Positions 7,686 through 19,004 of a stretch of 64,000 nucleotides of DNA are shown piece by piece (position 1 is the stretch's first letter; every line of letters begins with the position of its first letter). The DNA lies in the NCBI RefSeq assembly GCF_002198715.1, contig NZ_MWLK01000021.1:248001-312000 (forward strand), read 5' to 3'. Source of the DNA: Rhodomicrobium sp. R_RK_3 (GTDB taxonomy: Bacteria > Pseudomonadota > Alphaproteobacteria > Rhizobiales > Rhodomicrobiaceae). A program made the position numbers and the translations under genes. Below the pieces are notes generated by a model that had not been told where the DNA came from, did not search any database, and saw only the letters and a list, made by a program, of their open reading frames with translations.

Positions 7686-9158
7686 CTAATAGCGGGCGGA
7701 TGAATTCGGTTCGGCCTGGACCTGCACCGGCGCGCCGATCTGGGCGGGCGTGCCGGAGGCGATCACCAGATAGCGGCGGCTGTCCTCGCCGCTCTGGACG
7801 ATCTGTCGGATCGGGCCGGTCGCGTTGACGATGGCCGACCCGGCCGGGTTCGTCATAAAGGCGGAGATTGGCTCCAGGGTTCCCGAGCCGCTGGGATCGG
7901 TCCCGAGCGCCAGCACGTAAGGCTGCTTCGGCTGGAGGCCGGTCACCGACGCTTGCACGACCTGGATCAGCCCCTGGTCGAAAAGCGCGACGCTGGTCGG
8001 CGCCTGCGCTGCCGCGTCCCCTCCGACAGCCGCCATCGCCAAATGCGCGGCCTGACCCGCGACGCCCAGCGGCTGGAGACCTTGCGTGCCGTCGCCTTCC
8101 GGCACGGCATTGGGGACGTAGTTGACCGCCTGCGGCGCCTGCCCGATCGGGACGGTGGCGACGACCTTGTTGGTGGCGGTGTCGATGGCGGCGAGCGCGT
8201 CGGCGTTTTCCAGCCCGACATAGATCCGCGTCCCGTCGCCGGACGGCCAGACGCCATGCGGCAGCGGCCCGGTCGGGATAGTCGCGACCTGCGAGAAATC
8301 GTCGGTGCGGAAGACTTTCACCAGATTGAGCCCGCCGATCGAGACATAAGCGAAAGTGCCCTGCGGCGTGGCGGCGAAATTGACGTGGTTGGTGATCGGC
8401 CCGGTCTCCATGCTTTTGAGCACGGCGAAGGGGGGCTTGGCCTCGAACACCGTGACGCGGCCTGTATCCTTCAGCGTGAACCAGACCTGCTTGCCGTCCG
8501 GGGTAGCGGCGATGTTCGGGCAGAAGGGCGAATCCTGCTTCACCCTGCCGACGACCTTATGATCGGCGACCGTGACGATGGCCGTTTCCGGATTGAAGGA
8601 GGAGCAGACGTAACCGTATTTGCCGTCCGGCGAAAAAATCTGCATCCCCGGGCCGCCGGCGACCTTGATACGCGCTGTCTCCTCAAAACTCTTGCTGTCC
8701 AGCACCGAGACGTAATCCTCGCCGCGCACAGTCACCCAGACTTCCTTGCCGTCCGGCGTGAAGAAGGCTTCATGCGGCGAGCGGCCGACATAGGTGGTGT
8801 GCTTGACCGCATTGGTCGCCGTGTCGATGAAGGTGACGGAGTTCGAGCCGATCGAGACGACGGCGATGGTCTTGTGGTCCGGCGAAAAGCCCATGCCGTG
8901 CACGAGCACCTGCCCCTTGTAGAGCGGGCTGAAATTGGCCGGCTGCGGATCGCCGAGCCGGATCACGCCGAGCAGTTTGTTGGCGGCTGGGTCGGTCACG
9001 GAGATGGTGTTGGAAAATTGCTCGGCGGCGTAGACGCGGTCGCGGCTGCTGAGGGGGATGTCCCGGTCGGAGGCGGCGCCCGGGGCCTGTCCGGCGCTTG
9101 CGGGCAGCGGCGCGGCGACGGCGGCCAGCAAAGCCAGCATCAACGTTTTGCGCGTCAT
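7686..9158 (-). CDS. exported YVTN-type beta-propeller protein
   Basis: The 490-residue protein starts at 9158 with a signal peptide (MTRKTLMLALLAAVAAPLPASAG); the frame is open 93 bases further but that part is Arg-rich and not leader-like. Residues of about 40-370 contain repeated propeller blades of the YVTN/cytochrome d1-like type: each has an IDTATN- or VTDPAANK-like turn followed by VIRLGDPQ or VATVPIGQ and a strand with SPDGK. The last 120 residues form a separate, less recognisable domain. Such proteins often bind ligands or partner redox proteins in the periplasm; no catalytic residues are apparent. The DUF305 gene 13 bp upstream and the small exported protein beyond it probably form one operon with it. 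Confidence 0.85.
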   Translation of the reverse strand: MTRKTLMLALLAAVAAPLPASAGQAPGAASDRDIPLSSRDRVYAAEQFSNTISVTDPAANKLLGVIRLGDPQPANFSPLYKGQVLVHGMGFSPDHKTIAVVSIGSNSVTFIDTATNAVKHTTYVGRSPHEAFFTPDGKEVWVTVRGEDYVSVLDSKSFEETARIKVAGGPGMQIFSPDGKYGYVCSSFNPETAIVTVADHKVVGRVKQDSPFCPNIAATPDGKQVWFTLKDTGRVTVFEAKPPFAVLKSMETGPITNHVNFAATPQGTFAYVSIGGLNLVKVFRTDDFSQVATIPTGPLPHGVWPSGDGTRIYVGLENADALAAIDTATNKVVATVPIGQAPQAVNYVPNAVPEGDGTQGLQPLGVAGQAAHLAMAAVGGDAAAQAPTSVALFDQGLIQVVQASVTGLQPKQPYVLALGTDPSGSGTLEPISAFMTNPAGSAIVNATGPIRQIVQSGEDSRRYLVIASGTPAQIGAPVQVQAEPNSSARY

Positions 9159-9171
9159 GGGCGTCGGTCTC

Positions 9172-9555
9172 CTATTTCGGCGGCATGGGGTGATTGTGGT
9201 GGGGCATCGCGCCGCTCTCCGGAGTGGACGGCGGCGGATCGCCGATCGCATGACGCATGACAGTAATTTCCTGCCCCTGCGCGACGACGATCTCCTGCGC
9301 GAGCCGGCTCAATTGTTCGTTCTTACCGTAGCGCAGATAGGCTCTGGCCATGTCGATCGCACCCTGATGGTGGGGCGTCATCATGGCGACGAAATCGCGG
9401 TCGATGTCGCCGGTCGGCTTGGCCGCCATGTCGGTCATCATCTTGGTCATGGCGGCGTCGTTTTCAGCGAGGAAATCCGCCTCGGCCTGGGTCGGCTCCG
9501 TTGCGGAGGGCTTGTCCTGGGCATCGGCGAGGGAAAGCGGGGCAAGGCTCAGCAA
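9172..9555 (-). CDS. DUF305 family metal-binding exported protein (TTG start)
   Basis: The 127 visible residues match DUF305: acidic N-terminal part, MMTPHHQGAIDMA with its His pair, and YGKNEQLSRLAQEIV. The tail is His/Met/Pro-rich (HHNHPMPPK). Related proteins bind copper or other soft metals in the periplasm. There is no ATG in frame between the preceding stop and the domain. TTG at 9555 is the only credible start, yet the in-frame residues upstream of it (RSFAFAALLSLAPLSLADA with the part after TTG) make a complete Sec leader, so the true start may be a non-standard codon further up, or a frameshift may separate it from the ATG at 9596. It lies between the beta-propeller gene and a small exported protein on the same strand. 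Confidence 0.8.
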   Translation of the reverse strand: MLSLAPLSLADAQDKPSATEPTQAEADFLAENDAAMTKMMTDMAAKPTGDIDRDFVAMMTPHHQGAIDMARAYLRYGKNEQLSRLAQEIVVAQGQEITVMRHAIGDPPPSTPESGAMPHHNHPMPPK

Positions 9556-9657
9556 AGCTGCGAAGGCGAAGCTCCGGACGTTTCTTGCGGGTGCATGGCG
9601 CGCGTTCAGACTGGCTCTCCGGCGATTGAAGCTGTCGGGATAGGGCGGCGTCCGGCG

Positions 9658-9837
9658 TTATTTCCCGTCGCGCTGCATTTGCTCGAAATAGGTCTTTGCC
9701 GGCACGGACCGGTCGTCGAGATGCGCCGGCGACCAGTTGTCCCGGTGCCTATGTTCGCCGCGCGAGGCCGCCATTGCGGGCGCAAGAGCTGCCAGCAGGG
9801 CTCCGGCGACCACCGTCGCCAGCACGATTTTGCTCAT
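9658..9837 (-). CDS. small exported hypothetical protein
   Basis: This 59-residue protein begins MSKIVLATVVAGALLAALAPAMAAS, a clear Sec signal with AMA cleavage site, leaving a mature peptide of about 36 residues rich in His, Arg and Asp (GEHRHRDNW). An ATG two codons earlier (9843) is possible, but the GGAG ribosome binding site stands seven bases before 9837 and only one base before 9843, which favours the shorter form. No family is recognised. The position ahead of the DUF305 and beta-propeller genes suggests a shared operon and perhaps a metal-related periplasmic role; that is inference from context only. Confidence 0.65.
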   Translation of the reverse strand: MSKIVLATVVAGALLAALAPAMAASRGEHRHRDNWSPAHLDDRSVPAKTYFEQMQRDGK

Positions 9838-10013
9838 TATCATTCTCCATCACCTGGGAGGCTGTGCCGCCTTCTCAACCAAAGTAATGAAGATTTATTG
9901 GAGATCAACGCACGGATACTCAGCTCTTATTTACCAGAGCGTGAACGGGCGTGACCGCATTTTAAGGGATAGGGGTCGGCGAAGCGCGATCATTCACGCT
10001 CCGGCCGATCGAT

Positions 10014-10637
10014 TCAGCGTTCGGCCGGAAACACGACGGCCGCGGCGGATCCTTGCGCACCGAAATGCTGCTGGAACCGTCCGCCAAGGCACGCGGCCAG
10101 ATCCTTGATGATCCGGAGCCCGCGCCCGGGCCGGACTTCCCTCTGAGCGGTGCCGTCATCCGAGACGCGGCATTGGATCACCGCGCCCGACATCGCGACC
10201 TCCACCCGGACTTCGCCGCCATTGTCGCCGTCGAAGGCGTGGCGGGCGGCGTTGGTGATGAGCTCGTAGACGATCATGCCAAGCAGCCAGCAGCGCTCCG
10301 AGTCCAGCACCACCGGATGTTCGGTCAGCACTAGCGAGATATTGCGCCGGTCGAGCTTGGACCGGCTGATCGACCGGCAGAGCTGGCGCAGATAGGCCGC
10401 GACATCGACGGCAGTGCTCTGCTCCGGCATCTGCAGCGCCCGGTGCACGCTGGTGTAATTCTCCAGCCGCTCCATCACCGCGGCCAATGTCGCCTTGGCC
10501 TCGGCGTTCTCCGAGCGCGAGGCGGCGAGCGAAATCATCCCGGCCGCGCTGGCGAGCTCATTATTGATCCGGTGAGTCAACTCGCGCATCAAGAGACGCT
10601 CTTCGGAGGGCGACGTCCTGCTGGTTGCAAGTTCCAT
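10014..10637 (-). CDS. HisKA_2-type sensor histidine kinase, no input domain
   Basis: The 207-residue kinase consists only of a dimerisation/phospho-acceptor segment and an ATPase domain. His22 lies in LLMRELTHRINNELAS, the pattern of the HisKA_2/HWE-related kinases common in alphaproteobacteria, and the N-box reads IVYELITNAARHAF. The ATPase glycine boxes are shortened: SDDGTAQREVRPGRGLRII. There is no sensory, membrane or receiver domain, so input must come from a partner protein. Kinases of this type often signal into the general stress response (PhyR-NepR-EcfG) or light responses, but none of those partners is adjacent. It ends 170 bp from the small exported protein gene. The family call is firm, the pathway is unknown. 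Confidence 0.85.
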   Translation of the reverse strand: MELATSRTSPSEERLLMRELTHRINNELASAAGMISLAASRSENAEAKATLAAVMERLENYTSVHRALQMPEQSTAVDVAAYLRQLCRSISRSKLDRRNISLVLTEHPVVLDSERCWLLGMIVYELITNAARHAFDGDNGGEVRVEVAMSGAVIQCRVSDDGTAQREVRPGRGLRIIKDLAACLGGRFQQHFGAQGSAAAVVFPAER

Positions 10638-10686
10638 GGGAATACTCCTTTGAACAGACGCAATTGGGGGAGGCAGCGGCCAGCGC

Positions 10687-11208
10687 TCAGCCCTCCGAGA
10701 GAAGCTTCAGTCCGCGAATCCAGAGATCGTGGCTCATATCGATGGCTTGCGGGTCGAGGTCCCGGAGCGCCCGGGCGATAGGCCCCTTGCCCACCATTTG
10801 CGTCACCACGTGGCAGCCTGGGCCCTTATCCATCAATAGCCAGACGTGGTAGCTGTTCAGGCCACCGCCATCGCCGTGCCAGCCGATCCGGCTCTCGGGC
10901 ACGAATTCATGCACCCGGCTTTCGACGTCGATGCCGAAGGTGCTCCATCTGAAGCGGCTACCCGATGCGAGCAGGCCGGCGACGGAATTCAGGACGCGGA
11001 CATTGACGGCGTTCGAATACCATTGCGGCCATTTGCCGGCCGCGATCAGGTGCCACCAGACGGTGGCGCGGGGCGCCTTGATGAAAATCTCATTATGCGA
11101 GAACAGCTCGGCGTTGCCGGGCGAGAACTGCGCCGGCCAGCTCAACCCCGGCCCCTGCAATATCATGTCGTCCTGCATCACCGACGCGCCCCTGATTGGC
11201 ATTGTCAT
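10687..11208 (-). CDS. SRPBCC (START-like) superfamily protein
   Basis: This is a protein of about 173 residues with the helix-grip pattern of polyketide cyclase/SRPBCC proteins: HNEIFIKAPRATVWWHLIAAGKWPQWY at the N-terminus, a central beta sheet (GSRFRWSTFGIDVESRVHEF) and a C-terminal long helix around RALRDLDPQAIDMSHDLW. Such folds make a hydrophobic cavity for lipids or aromatic ligands; no enzyme activity can be read. The start is uncertain: ATG 11208 is used, but ATG 11178 has AGGGG ten bases upstream and would remove ten residues. It sits alone, 49 bp from the short histidine kinase and divergent from the kdp locus. Confidence 0.75.
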   Translation of the reverse strand: MTMPIRGASVMQDDMILQGPGLSWPAQFSPGNAELFSHNEIFIKAPRATVWWHLIAAGKWPQWYSNAVNVRVLNSVAGLLASGSRFRWSTFGIDVESRVHEFVPESRIGWHGDGGGLNSYHVWLLMDKGPGCHVVTQMVGKGPIARALRDLDPQAIDMSHDLWIRGLKLLSEG

Positions 11209-11624
11209 TCTATTCAACTCGACTCCCAGACTAACGGCGCGGCGGGCGGGCTGCATTCACGCCGCGGGCTCGATTTGTAGGATCTTGGGATTATCGGGTT
11301 ATACCGACGTATGATGCCGGGCGATCACCACACGGGATGGCGTCGAGGCGTTCAAGATCTCGCAACGGGGCTGTGATAGCTTTTGCGCTATGCCGGAGTG
11401 GTCAGCGGCAGGCGATCTGGCGGGCGGCCAAAATTTCCTTACCGAATTTTTACGCGGGTGCCCGTCCTCCAGTCTCGAAAATTTATGGCCCCGATGGCTA
11501 ATAGCGTGGGTGCCGCCTCAATTCGGATCGCGGCGGCAGGCGGCTGCGCGGCCGCCCAGGTGAGGTCACTCAAAAAGTGATGATCCTGCAAATTTTACCG
11601 CATGATTCCTTCAAGGAGCGTCCC
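11209..11624. other. kdp upstream region
   Basis: This 416-bp spacer separates the divergent SRPBCC gene from the kdp locus and must hold the kdp promoter. It includes two AT-rich tracts (around 11427-11455 and 11590-11600) in otherwise GC-rich DNA. No convincing KdpE site, promoter hexamers or gene could be assigned by eye. Confidence 0.5.
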
Positions 11625-11708
11625 TTGCTCGACTTCACCCTCATCGCCATCGGCGTCGGCTTTTTCGTCGTCGCGGCCGCGTTCGCCTATGTCTGCGACC
11701 GCCTTTAG
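11625..11708 (+). CDS. 27-residue membrane peptide upstream of kdpF
   Basis: This short frame starts at TTG 11625 with AAGGAG six bases before it and ends at TAG 11706. It encodes one hydrophobic helix (LIAIGVGFFVVAAAFAYV) followed by CDRL. It lies nine bases ahead of kdpF and in the same direction. Small single-helix peptides ending in a CDRL-like tail are often seen ahead of kdpF or kdpA in other bacteria, from memory rather than search, and are usually left unannotated. A role as an extra small subunit or stabiliser of the Kdp ATPase is a guess from position and from the similar size of KdpF. Confidence 0.7.
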   Translation: MLDFTLIAIGVGFFVVAAAFAYVCDRL

Positions 11709-11717
11709 GAGACACCC

Positions 11718-11807
11718 ATGAGCTTCGATCTCTGGCTTGCCGGTATCGTCGCGGCGGTGCTGCTGGTTTACCTGACATATGCGCTGCTGCGCCCCGAGCG
11801 CTTCTGA
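11718..11807 (+). CDS. kdpF: potassium-transporting ATPase subunit KdpF
   Basis: The 29-residue peptide is a typical KdpF: one transmembrane helix (WLAGIVAAVLLVYLTYALL) followed by the characteristic RPERF tail. It sits nine bases after the 27-residue peptide gene and 11 bases before kdpA, with AGGAG eight bases upstream of its ATG. KdpF binds at the periphery of KdpA and stabilises the KdpFABC complex in the inner membrane. Confidence 0.92.
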   Translation: MSFDLWLAGIVAAVLLVYLTYALLRPERF

Positions 11808-11818
11808 GGACCTGACCT

Positions 11819-13522
11819 ATGACACTCAACGGCTGGATACAAATCCTGCTTTTCTGCGCGCTCGTGCTCGTGCTCGTGAAACCGCTGGGCGGCTACATGA
11901 CGCGCGTTTTCGCCGGCGAGCGCACTTTGTTGTCGCCTGTCCTGCGTCCAATCGAGGGCGGCCTTTACTGGCTCGCCGGCGTGGATAGCGGGCGCGAGCA
12001 GCATTGGCGCACATATCTCGCCAGCATGCTCCTCATCAACGCGGCCGGCTTCGTGCTGCTCTACGCCATCATGCGCTACCAGGACCTCTTGCCGCTCAAT
12101 CCGCAAGCCATGTCGGCCGTGGCGCCGGACCTTGCCTTCAACACGGCGGTCAGCTTCGTCACCAACACCAACTGGCAGAATTACGGCGGCGAAAGCACGA
12201 TGTCCTATCTCGTGCAGATGTCTGGGCTGACGGTGCAGAACTTCCTGTCCGCGGCAACCGGCATCGCGCTCGCCGTCGCGCTGATCCGCGGCTTCTCGCG
12301 CGCCTCGGCCAAGACGCTCGGCAATTTCTGGGTCGATCTGACCCGGATCACGCTCTACATCCTGCTGCCGGTCTGCGTCGTCTTCGCGCTCGTCCTGGTC
12401 TTCCTCGGCATCCCGCAGACCTTGGGCGCCTATGTGAACGCCACCACGCTCGAAGGCGCGCAGCAGACCATCGCGGTCGGGCCGGTCGCCTCGCAGATCG
12501 CCATCAAGATGTTTGGCACCAATGGCGGCGGCTTCTTCAACACCAATGCCGCTCATCCCTTCGAGAATCCGGACGCGCTCAGCAACCTCTTGCAGATGGT
12601 CTCGATCTTCGCCATCGGCGCGGCTCTCACCAACGTCTTCGGCCGCATGGTCGGCGACGAGCGGCAGGGCTGGGCGATCCTGGCGGCGATGGGTGTGCTG
12701 TTCATGGCCGGCGTCATCGTCACCTACTGGGCGGAAGCGGCGGGCAACCCGGCCTTCGCGCAGCTTGGCCTCGATGGCGGCAACATGGAGGGCAAGGACG
12801 TCCGCTTCGGCATCGCCCTGTCGTCGCTGTTCGCGGTCATCACCACGGCAGCCTCATGCGGCGCGGTCAACGCCATGCATGACAGCTTCACCGCGCTCGG
12901 CGGCATGATCCCGCTCATCAACATCCAGCTCGGCGAAGTCATCGTCGGCGGCGTCGGCGCGGGCCTCTACGGCATGTTGGTCTTCGTCGTCATCGCCATC
13001 TTCGTCGCCGGCCTCATGGTCGGCCGCACGCCGGAATATCTGGGCAAGAAGATCGAGGCGAAGGAGGTCAAGATGGCCATGCTCGCCATCCTCATCCTGC
13101 CGCTGATGTATCTGGGCTTCTCGGCCATCGCGACGGTGCTGCCGGCTGCGGTCGCCTCGATCGCCAATGCCGGGCCGCACGGCTTCACCGAGATCCTCTA
13201 TGCCTTCACCTCGGCGACCGGCAATAACGGCTCGGCCTTCGGCGGCCTGACCGGCAACACCTTCTTCTACAATCTGACGCTTGGCATTGCGATGCTGTTC
13301 GGGCGGTTCTTCGTGATCATCCCGGCCTTGGCCATCGCCGGCTCGCTGGTGGAAAAGAAGCGCGTGCCGGTATCGGCCGGCACCTTCCCGACGACCGGCC
13401 CGCTCTTCGTCGGCCTGCTCGTCGGCGTCATCCTCATCGTCGGCGGCCTGACCTTCTTCCCGGCGCTCGCGCTCGGGCCGATCGTCGAGCACCTGTCGAT
13501 GCAAGCCGGCACATTGTTCTAA
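11819..13522 (+). CDS. kdpA: potassium-transporting ATPase subunit KdpA
   Basis: The 567-residue, multi-spanning membrane protein is the potassium-selective channel-like subunit of the KdpFABC P-type ATPase. Length matches the family (about 557-567). Selectivity-loop segments related to the Trk/KcsA filter are visible: [47 protein letters not shown] and [11 protein letters not shown]. It begins 11 bases after kdpF and is followed 19 bases later by kdpB, as in the standard kdpFABC order. It imports K+ with micromolar affinity when external potassium is scarce. Expression is expected to be under the KdpDE system encoded at the end of the same locus. Confidence 0.97.
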   Translation: MTLNGWIQILLFCALVLVLVKPLGGYMTRVFAGERTLLSPVLRPIEGGLYWLAGVDSGREQHWRTYLASMLLINAAGFVLLYAIMRYQDLLPLNPQAMSAVAPDLAFNTAVSFVTNTNWQNYGGESTMSYLVQMSGLTVQNFLSAATGIALAVALIRGFSRASAKTLGNFWVDLTRITLYILLPVCVVFALVLVFLGIPQTLGAYVNATTLEGAQQTIAVGPVASQIAIKMFGTNGGGFFNTNAAHPFENPDALSNLLQMVSIFAIGAALTNVFGRMVGDERQGWAILAAMGVLFMAGVIVTYWAEAAGNPAFAQLGLDGGNMEGKDVRFGIALSSLFAVITTAASCGAVNAMHDSFTALGGMIPLINIQLGEVIVGGVGAGLYGMLVFVVIAIFVAGLMVGRTPEYLGKKIEAKEVKMAMLAILILPLMYLGFSAIATVLPAAVASIANAGPHGFTEILYAFTSATGNNGSAFGGLTGNTFFYNLTLGIAMLFGRFFVIIPALAIAGSLVEKKRVPVSAGTFPTTGPLFVGLLVGVILIVGGLTFFPALALGPIVEHLSMQAGTLF

Positions 13523-13541
13523 GATACTCGGAGTTCTGAAA

Positions 13542-15650
<2,109 letters not shown>

Positions 15651-15660
15651 GGAGGGAACA

Positions 15661-16263
15661 ATGAAACAGATACGAGCCGCGCTCGTCTTCCTGATCGGCT
15701 TCACGATCATCACCGGCCTTGCCTATCCGCTGGCCATCACCGGCATCGCCCAGGCGATCTTCCCGACCCAGGCCAATGGCAGCCTGATCGAGCGGGGCGG
15801 CACCGTCGTAGGCTCGAAGCTGATCGGGCAGCAATTCTCCAGCGACCGCTATTTCCATGGCCGCATCTCCGCAACCGTAGGACCGGACCCGGCGGACCCC
15901 AGCAAGACCACGGCGCAGCCCTATAATGCGGCCAATTCCGGCGGCTCCAATCTGGGGCCGACCAACAAGGCGCTGATCGACCGCGTCGCCGCCGATGTGG
16001 AGAAGTTGAAGCAGGAAAACCCCGGCGCGGAAGTGCCGATGGACCTCGTGACCTCGACCGGCAGCGGCCTTGATCCGCACATCTCGCCGGAGGCTGCCCG
16101 CTTCCAGATCCCGCGCGTCGCCAAGGCGCGCAATATCTCGGAAGATCAGGTCAGCACGCTGGTCGAGCAGCATGTCGAGCAGCGCCTGGTCGGTGTGCTC
16201 GGCGAACCGCGCGTCAATGTGCTGGCGCTCAATCTGGCACTGGACCAGATTGCCGCCCAGTAA
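15661..16263 (+). CDS. kdpC: potassium-transporting ATPase subunit KdpC
   Basis: The 200-residue protein has a single N-terminal transmembrane helix ([21 protein letters not shown]) and a periplasmic domain with the family motifs: [52 protein letters not shown] and [10 protein letters not shown]. KdpC assembles with KdpA and KdpB and is proposed to raise ATP affinity. GGAGG stands directly upstream of its ATG. It ends 29 bases before kdpD, so all structural and regulatory kdp genes are probably one transcript. Confidence 0.97.
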   Translation: MKQIRAALVFLIGFTIITGLAYPLAITGIAQAIFPTQANGSLIERGGTVVGSKLIGQQFSSDRYFHGRISATVGPDPADPSKTTAQPYNAANSGGSNLGPTNKALIDRVAADVEKLKQENPGAEVPMDLVTSTGSGLDPHISPEAARFQIPRVAKARNISEDQVSTLVEQHVEQRLVGVLGEPRVNVLALNLALDQIAAQ

Positions 16264-16292
16264 TGTCTTAGATCACCGCCCCGAGGCACCGA

Positions 16293-19004
16293 ATGTCGAT
16301 AGCAGACGAACGGCGCGATCCCCGGCAACGGCCTTCACCCGAGGCGTTGCTGGAAGCTGTCCGCCGCGAGGATCGGACCACGGGGCGGCTCAAGATCTTT
16401 GTCGGCGCCGCCCCCGGCGTCGGCAAAACCTATGAAATGCTTCGGGAGGCGCATGACAAGGTCAGGCAGGGCATTGATGTCGCAGTCGGCGTGGTCGAGA
16501 CGCATGGGCGCAAGGAAACCCAGGCGCTTCTCGACACGCTCGACATCGTTCCGCTCCGGACGACCGAGTATCGCGGCCGCACCATCCAAGAGATGGATCT
16601 CGACGCCGTGATCGCCCGCCGGCCCGGCATCGCCCTGGTGGACGAACTCGCCCACACCAACGCGCCCGGCAGCCGCCATCCCAAGCGCTATCAGGATGTG
16701 CAGGAGCTGCTGGACCGCGGCATCGACGTCTATACCACCGTCAACATCCAGCACCTCGAGAGCCTGAACGACGTCATCGCGCAGATCACCCGCATCCGGG
16801 TGCGCGAGACCGTCCCCGACGAAATCTTCGACCGCGCCCATGCCGTCGAACTCGTCGACCTCGCCCCGGAGGAACTGATCCAGCGCTTGCAGGAAGGCAA
16901 GGTCTACATTCCCAAACAAGCCGACCGGGCGCTGAAGCATTTCTTCGCGCCGGAAAATCTGACCGCCCTGCGCGAGCTGACGCTGCGCCGCATCGCCGAT
17001 CAGGTCGATGACGAACTGCTCAACCAGATGCAGGCGCGCGCCATTCCCGGCCCCTGGGCGGCGACCGAGCGCGTGCTGGTCTGCATCAGCGAGGACCCGC
17101 GCGGCGCCGGCCTCGTGCGCTACGGCAAGCGCCTGGCGGACCGGCTGCACGCGTCGTGGACCGCCATCTATCTGGAAACGCGCCGCAGCAGCGAGCTGAG
17201 CGAGGAGGAACGCGACCGCATCGCCGACATGCTGCGCCTCGCCGAGATGCTGGGCGGTGACGCGGCCTCGCTCCCCGGCGGCGAAATCTCCGTCGCCGAC
17301 GACATCATGCGCTACGCGCAGGCCAACAACGTCACCCAGATCGTGGTCGGCAAGTCTGACCGGTCGCGCTTGTTCGAAATGCTGCATGGCTCGGTGGTGC
17401 ATGACCTCGTCCGCCGCTCCGGCACCATCAGCGTGCATGTGATCGCGGGCGAGACGGTCGCCGGCGAACCGATTGCGCGCAAGACCGTGAGCGCCGCGCC
17501 CGAGCCGCCCGCGGCCCGGCTGCCCTATGCCGTGGCCGCCGGGGCGATCGTCGCCGCGCTCGGCTTCGCCATGCTGATCCAGCCGTGGTTCGGCATCGAG
17601 AATGTCGATCTGGTGTTCCTGACCGCCATCGTGGCGACGGCGGCGCGGTTCGGCCTCGGCCCGTCGCTGTTCGCCAGCGTCATGGCCATGCTGTGCTACA
17701 ATTTCTTCTTCATCCCGCCGCTCTACACCTTCACCATCGGCGACGCCAAGAATGTCGCGGCCTTCGTCTTCTTCGCCATCATGGCTGTCATCGTGTCGAA
17801 CGTCGCGGCGCGGGTGCGCAGCCAGGCGCTTGCCGCGATGGACCGGGCGCGGGCGACGCAGCGGCTCTATGCCTTCAACCGTAAGCTGGCCGGCATCGGC
17901 ACGCTCGACGACGTACTCTCGGCGACCGCCTATCACATCGCGACCATGCTCAATCTGCGGGCGGCGGTGATGCTTCCCGGCAAAAGCGGGCTGGCGGTCA
18001 AGGCCGCCTATCCGGCCGCGCCGGAGATGGGCGAGGCGGATCTGGCGGCGGCGCGCTGGACCTGGGATCACCACCGCACCGCCGGCCGCGGCTCGGCGAC
18101 GCTGAGCGGGGCCAAATGGCTGTTCCTGCCGATGCGCACCGGGCGCGGCGCCATCGGCGTCATCGGCATCGATGGCGACGACCCCGGCCCCTTGCTGACG
18201 CCGGAGCAGCGCCGCCTGCTCGAGGCGCTGATCGGTCAGGGCGCGCTGGCAATTGAGCGCGTTCGGCTGGTCGAGGACATCGACCGGGTGAAGCGCACCG
18301 CCGAGGCCGACAATCTGCGCGCGGCGTTGCTGACCTCCATCTCGCACGATCTGAAGACGCCGCTCGCCTCGGTGCTCGGCGCGGCGACGACATTGCGCGA
18401 GGTCGGCACTCTCGCCGACAGCGAGCGCGCCGAGCTGCTCGCCACCATCATCGACGAATCGGAGCGGTTGAACCGCTTCATCTCCAATCTCGTCGACATG
18501 ACCAAGCTGGAATCGGGCGCCGTCCTGCCCAATGTCGCGCTCGAGCATATCGACGACATCGTCGGCAGCACACTGGAGCGTGGGCGCAAGATCCTCGCCA
18601 ATCATCTGATCGAATTGCAGATCGCCGCCGGCCTGCCGCCGCTCTTGCTGGATCCCGTCCTGATCGAGCAGGCGCTGTTCAACATCCTCGACAACGCCGC
18701 GAAATATGCGGCCGAGGGCACCACGATCAGCATCCGGAGCTGGCGCGACCGCGATATGGTATGGTTGCAGATCACCGATGAAGGCGATGGCATTCCACCG
18801 GCGGAGCTGGAGCTGATCTTCACCAAATTCCATCGCGCCAAGAAGGGCGATCAGGTGCGGGCGGGGACGGGCCTCGGCCTTGCCATTGCGCGCGGCTTCA
18901 TCGAGGCGATGCAGGGCACGATCAGCGCCGCCAACCGCAGCGACCGGCCGGGCGCGATCTTCACCATCAGCTTTCCGATCCCGCCCGAGGAGCGCGCCGA
19001 GTGA
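16293..19004 (+). CDS. kdpD: osmosensitive potassium channel sensor histidine kinase KdpD
   Basis: The 903-residue kinase has the full KdpD plan: an N-terminal KdpD domain with a Walker-like FVGAAPGVGKTYEML and LVDELAHTNAPGSRHPKRY, a universal-stress-protein-like domain (about 250-370), four closely spaced membrane helices (about 405-505), a GAF-like segment, and a kinase core with the acceptor His in TSISHDLKTPLASVLG, an N-box around LFNILDNAAKYA and G boxes DEGDGIPP and GTGLGLAIARG. It senses low K+ or ionic stress and phosphorylates KdpE. Its TGA overlaps the GTG start of kdpE, coupling their translation. Confidence 0.97.
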   Translation: MSIADERRDPRQRPSPEALLEAVRREDRTTGRLKIFVGAAPGVGKTYEMLREAHDKVRQGIDVAVGVVETHGRKETQALLDTLDIVPLRTTEYRGRTIQEMDLDAVIARRPGIALVDELAHTNAPGSRHPKRYQDVQELLDRGIDVYTTVNIQHLESLNDVIAQITRIRVRETVPDEIFDRAHAVELVDLAPEELIQRLQEGKVYIPKQADRALKHFFAPENLTALRELTLRRIADQVDDELLNQMQARAIPGPWAATERVLVCISEDPRGAGLVRYGKRLADRLHASWTAIYLETRRSSELSEEERDRIADMLRLAEMLGGDAASLPGGEISVADDIMRYAQANNVTQIVVGKSDRSRLFEMLHGSVVHDLVRRSGTISVHVIAGETVAGEPIARKTVSAAPEPPAARLPYAVAAGAIVAALGFAMLIQPWFGIENVDLVFLTAIVATAARFGLGPSLFASVMAMLCYNFFFIPPLYTFTIGDAKNVAAFVFFAIMAVIVSNVAARVRSQALAAMDRARATQRLYAFNRKLAGIGTLDDVLSATAYHIATMLNLRAAVMLPGKSGLAVKAAYPAAPEMGEADLAAARWTWDHHRTAGRGSATLSGAKWLFLPMRTGRGAIGVIGIDGDDPGPLLTPEQRRLLEALIGQGALAIERVRLVEDIDRVKRTAEADNLRAALLTSISHDLKTPLASVLGAATTLREVGTLADSERAELLATIIDESERLNRFISNLVDMTKLESGAVLPNVALEHIDDIVGSTLERGRKILANHLIELQIAAGLPPLLLDPVLIEQALFNILDNAAKYAAEGTTISIRSWRDRDMVWLQITDEGDGIPPAELELIFTKFHRAKKGDQVRAGTGLGLAIARGFIEAMQGTISAANRSDRPGAIFTISFPIPPEERAE

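Noticed and set aside
16293-19004. Loss of function of KdpD through internal rearrangement
   Set aside because: All expected domains (KdpD, USP, four helices, kinase core) are present in order and the length is normal.
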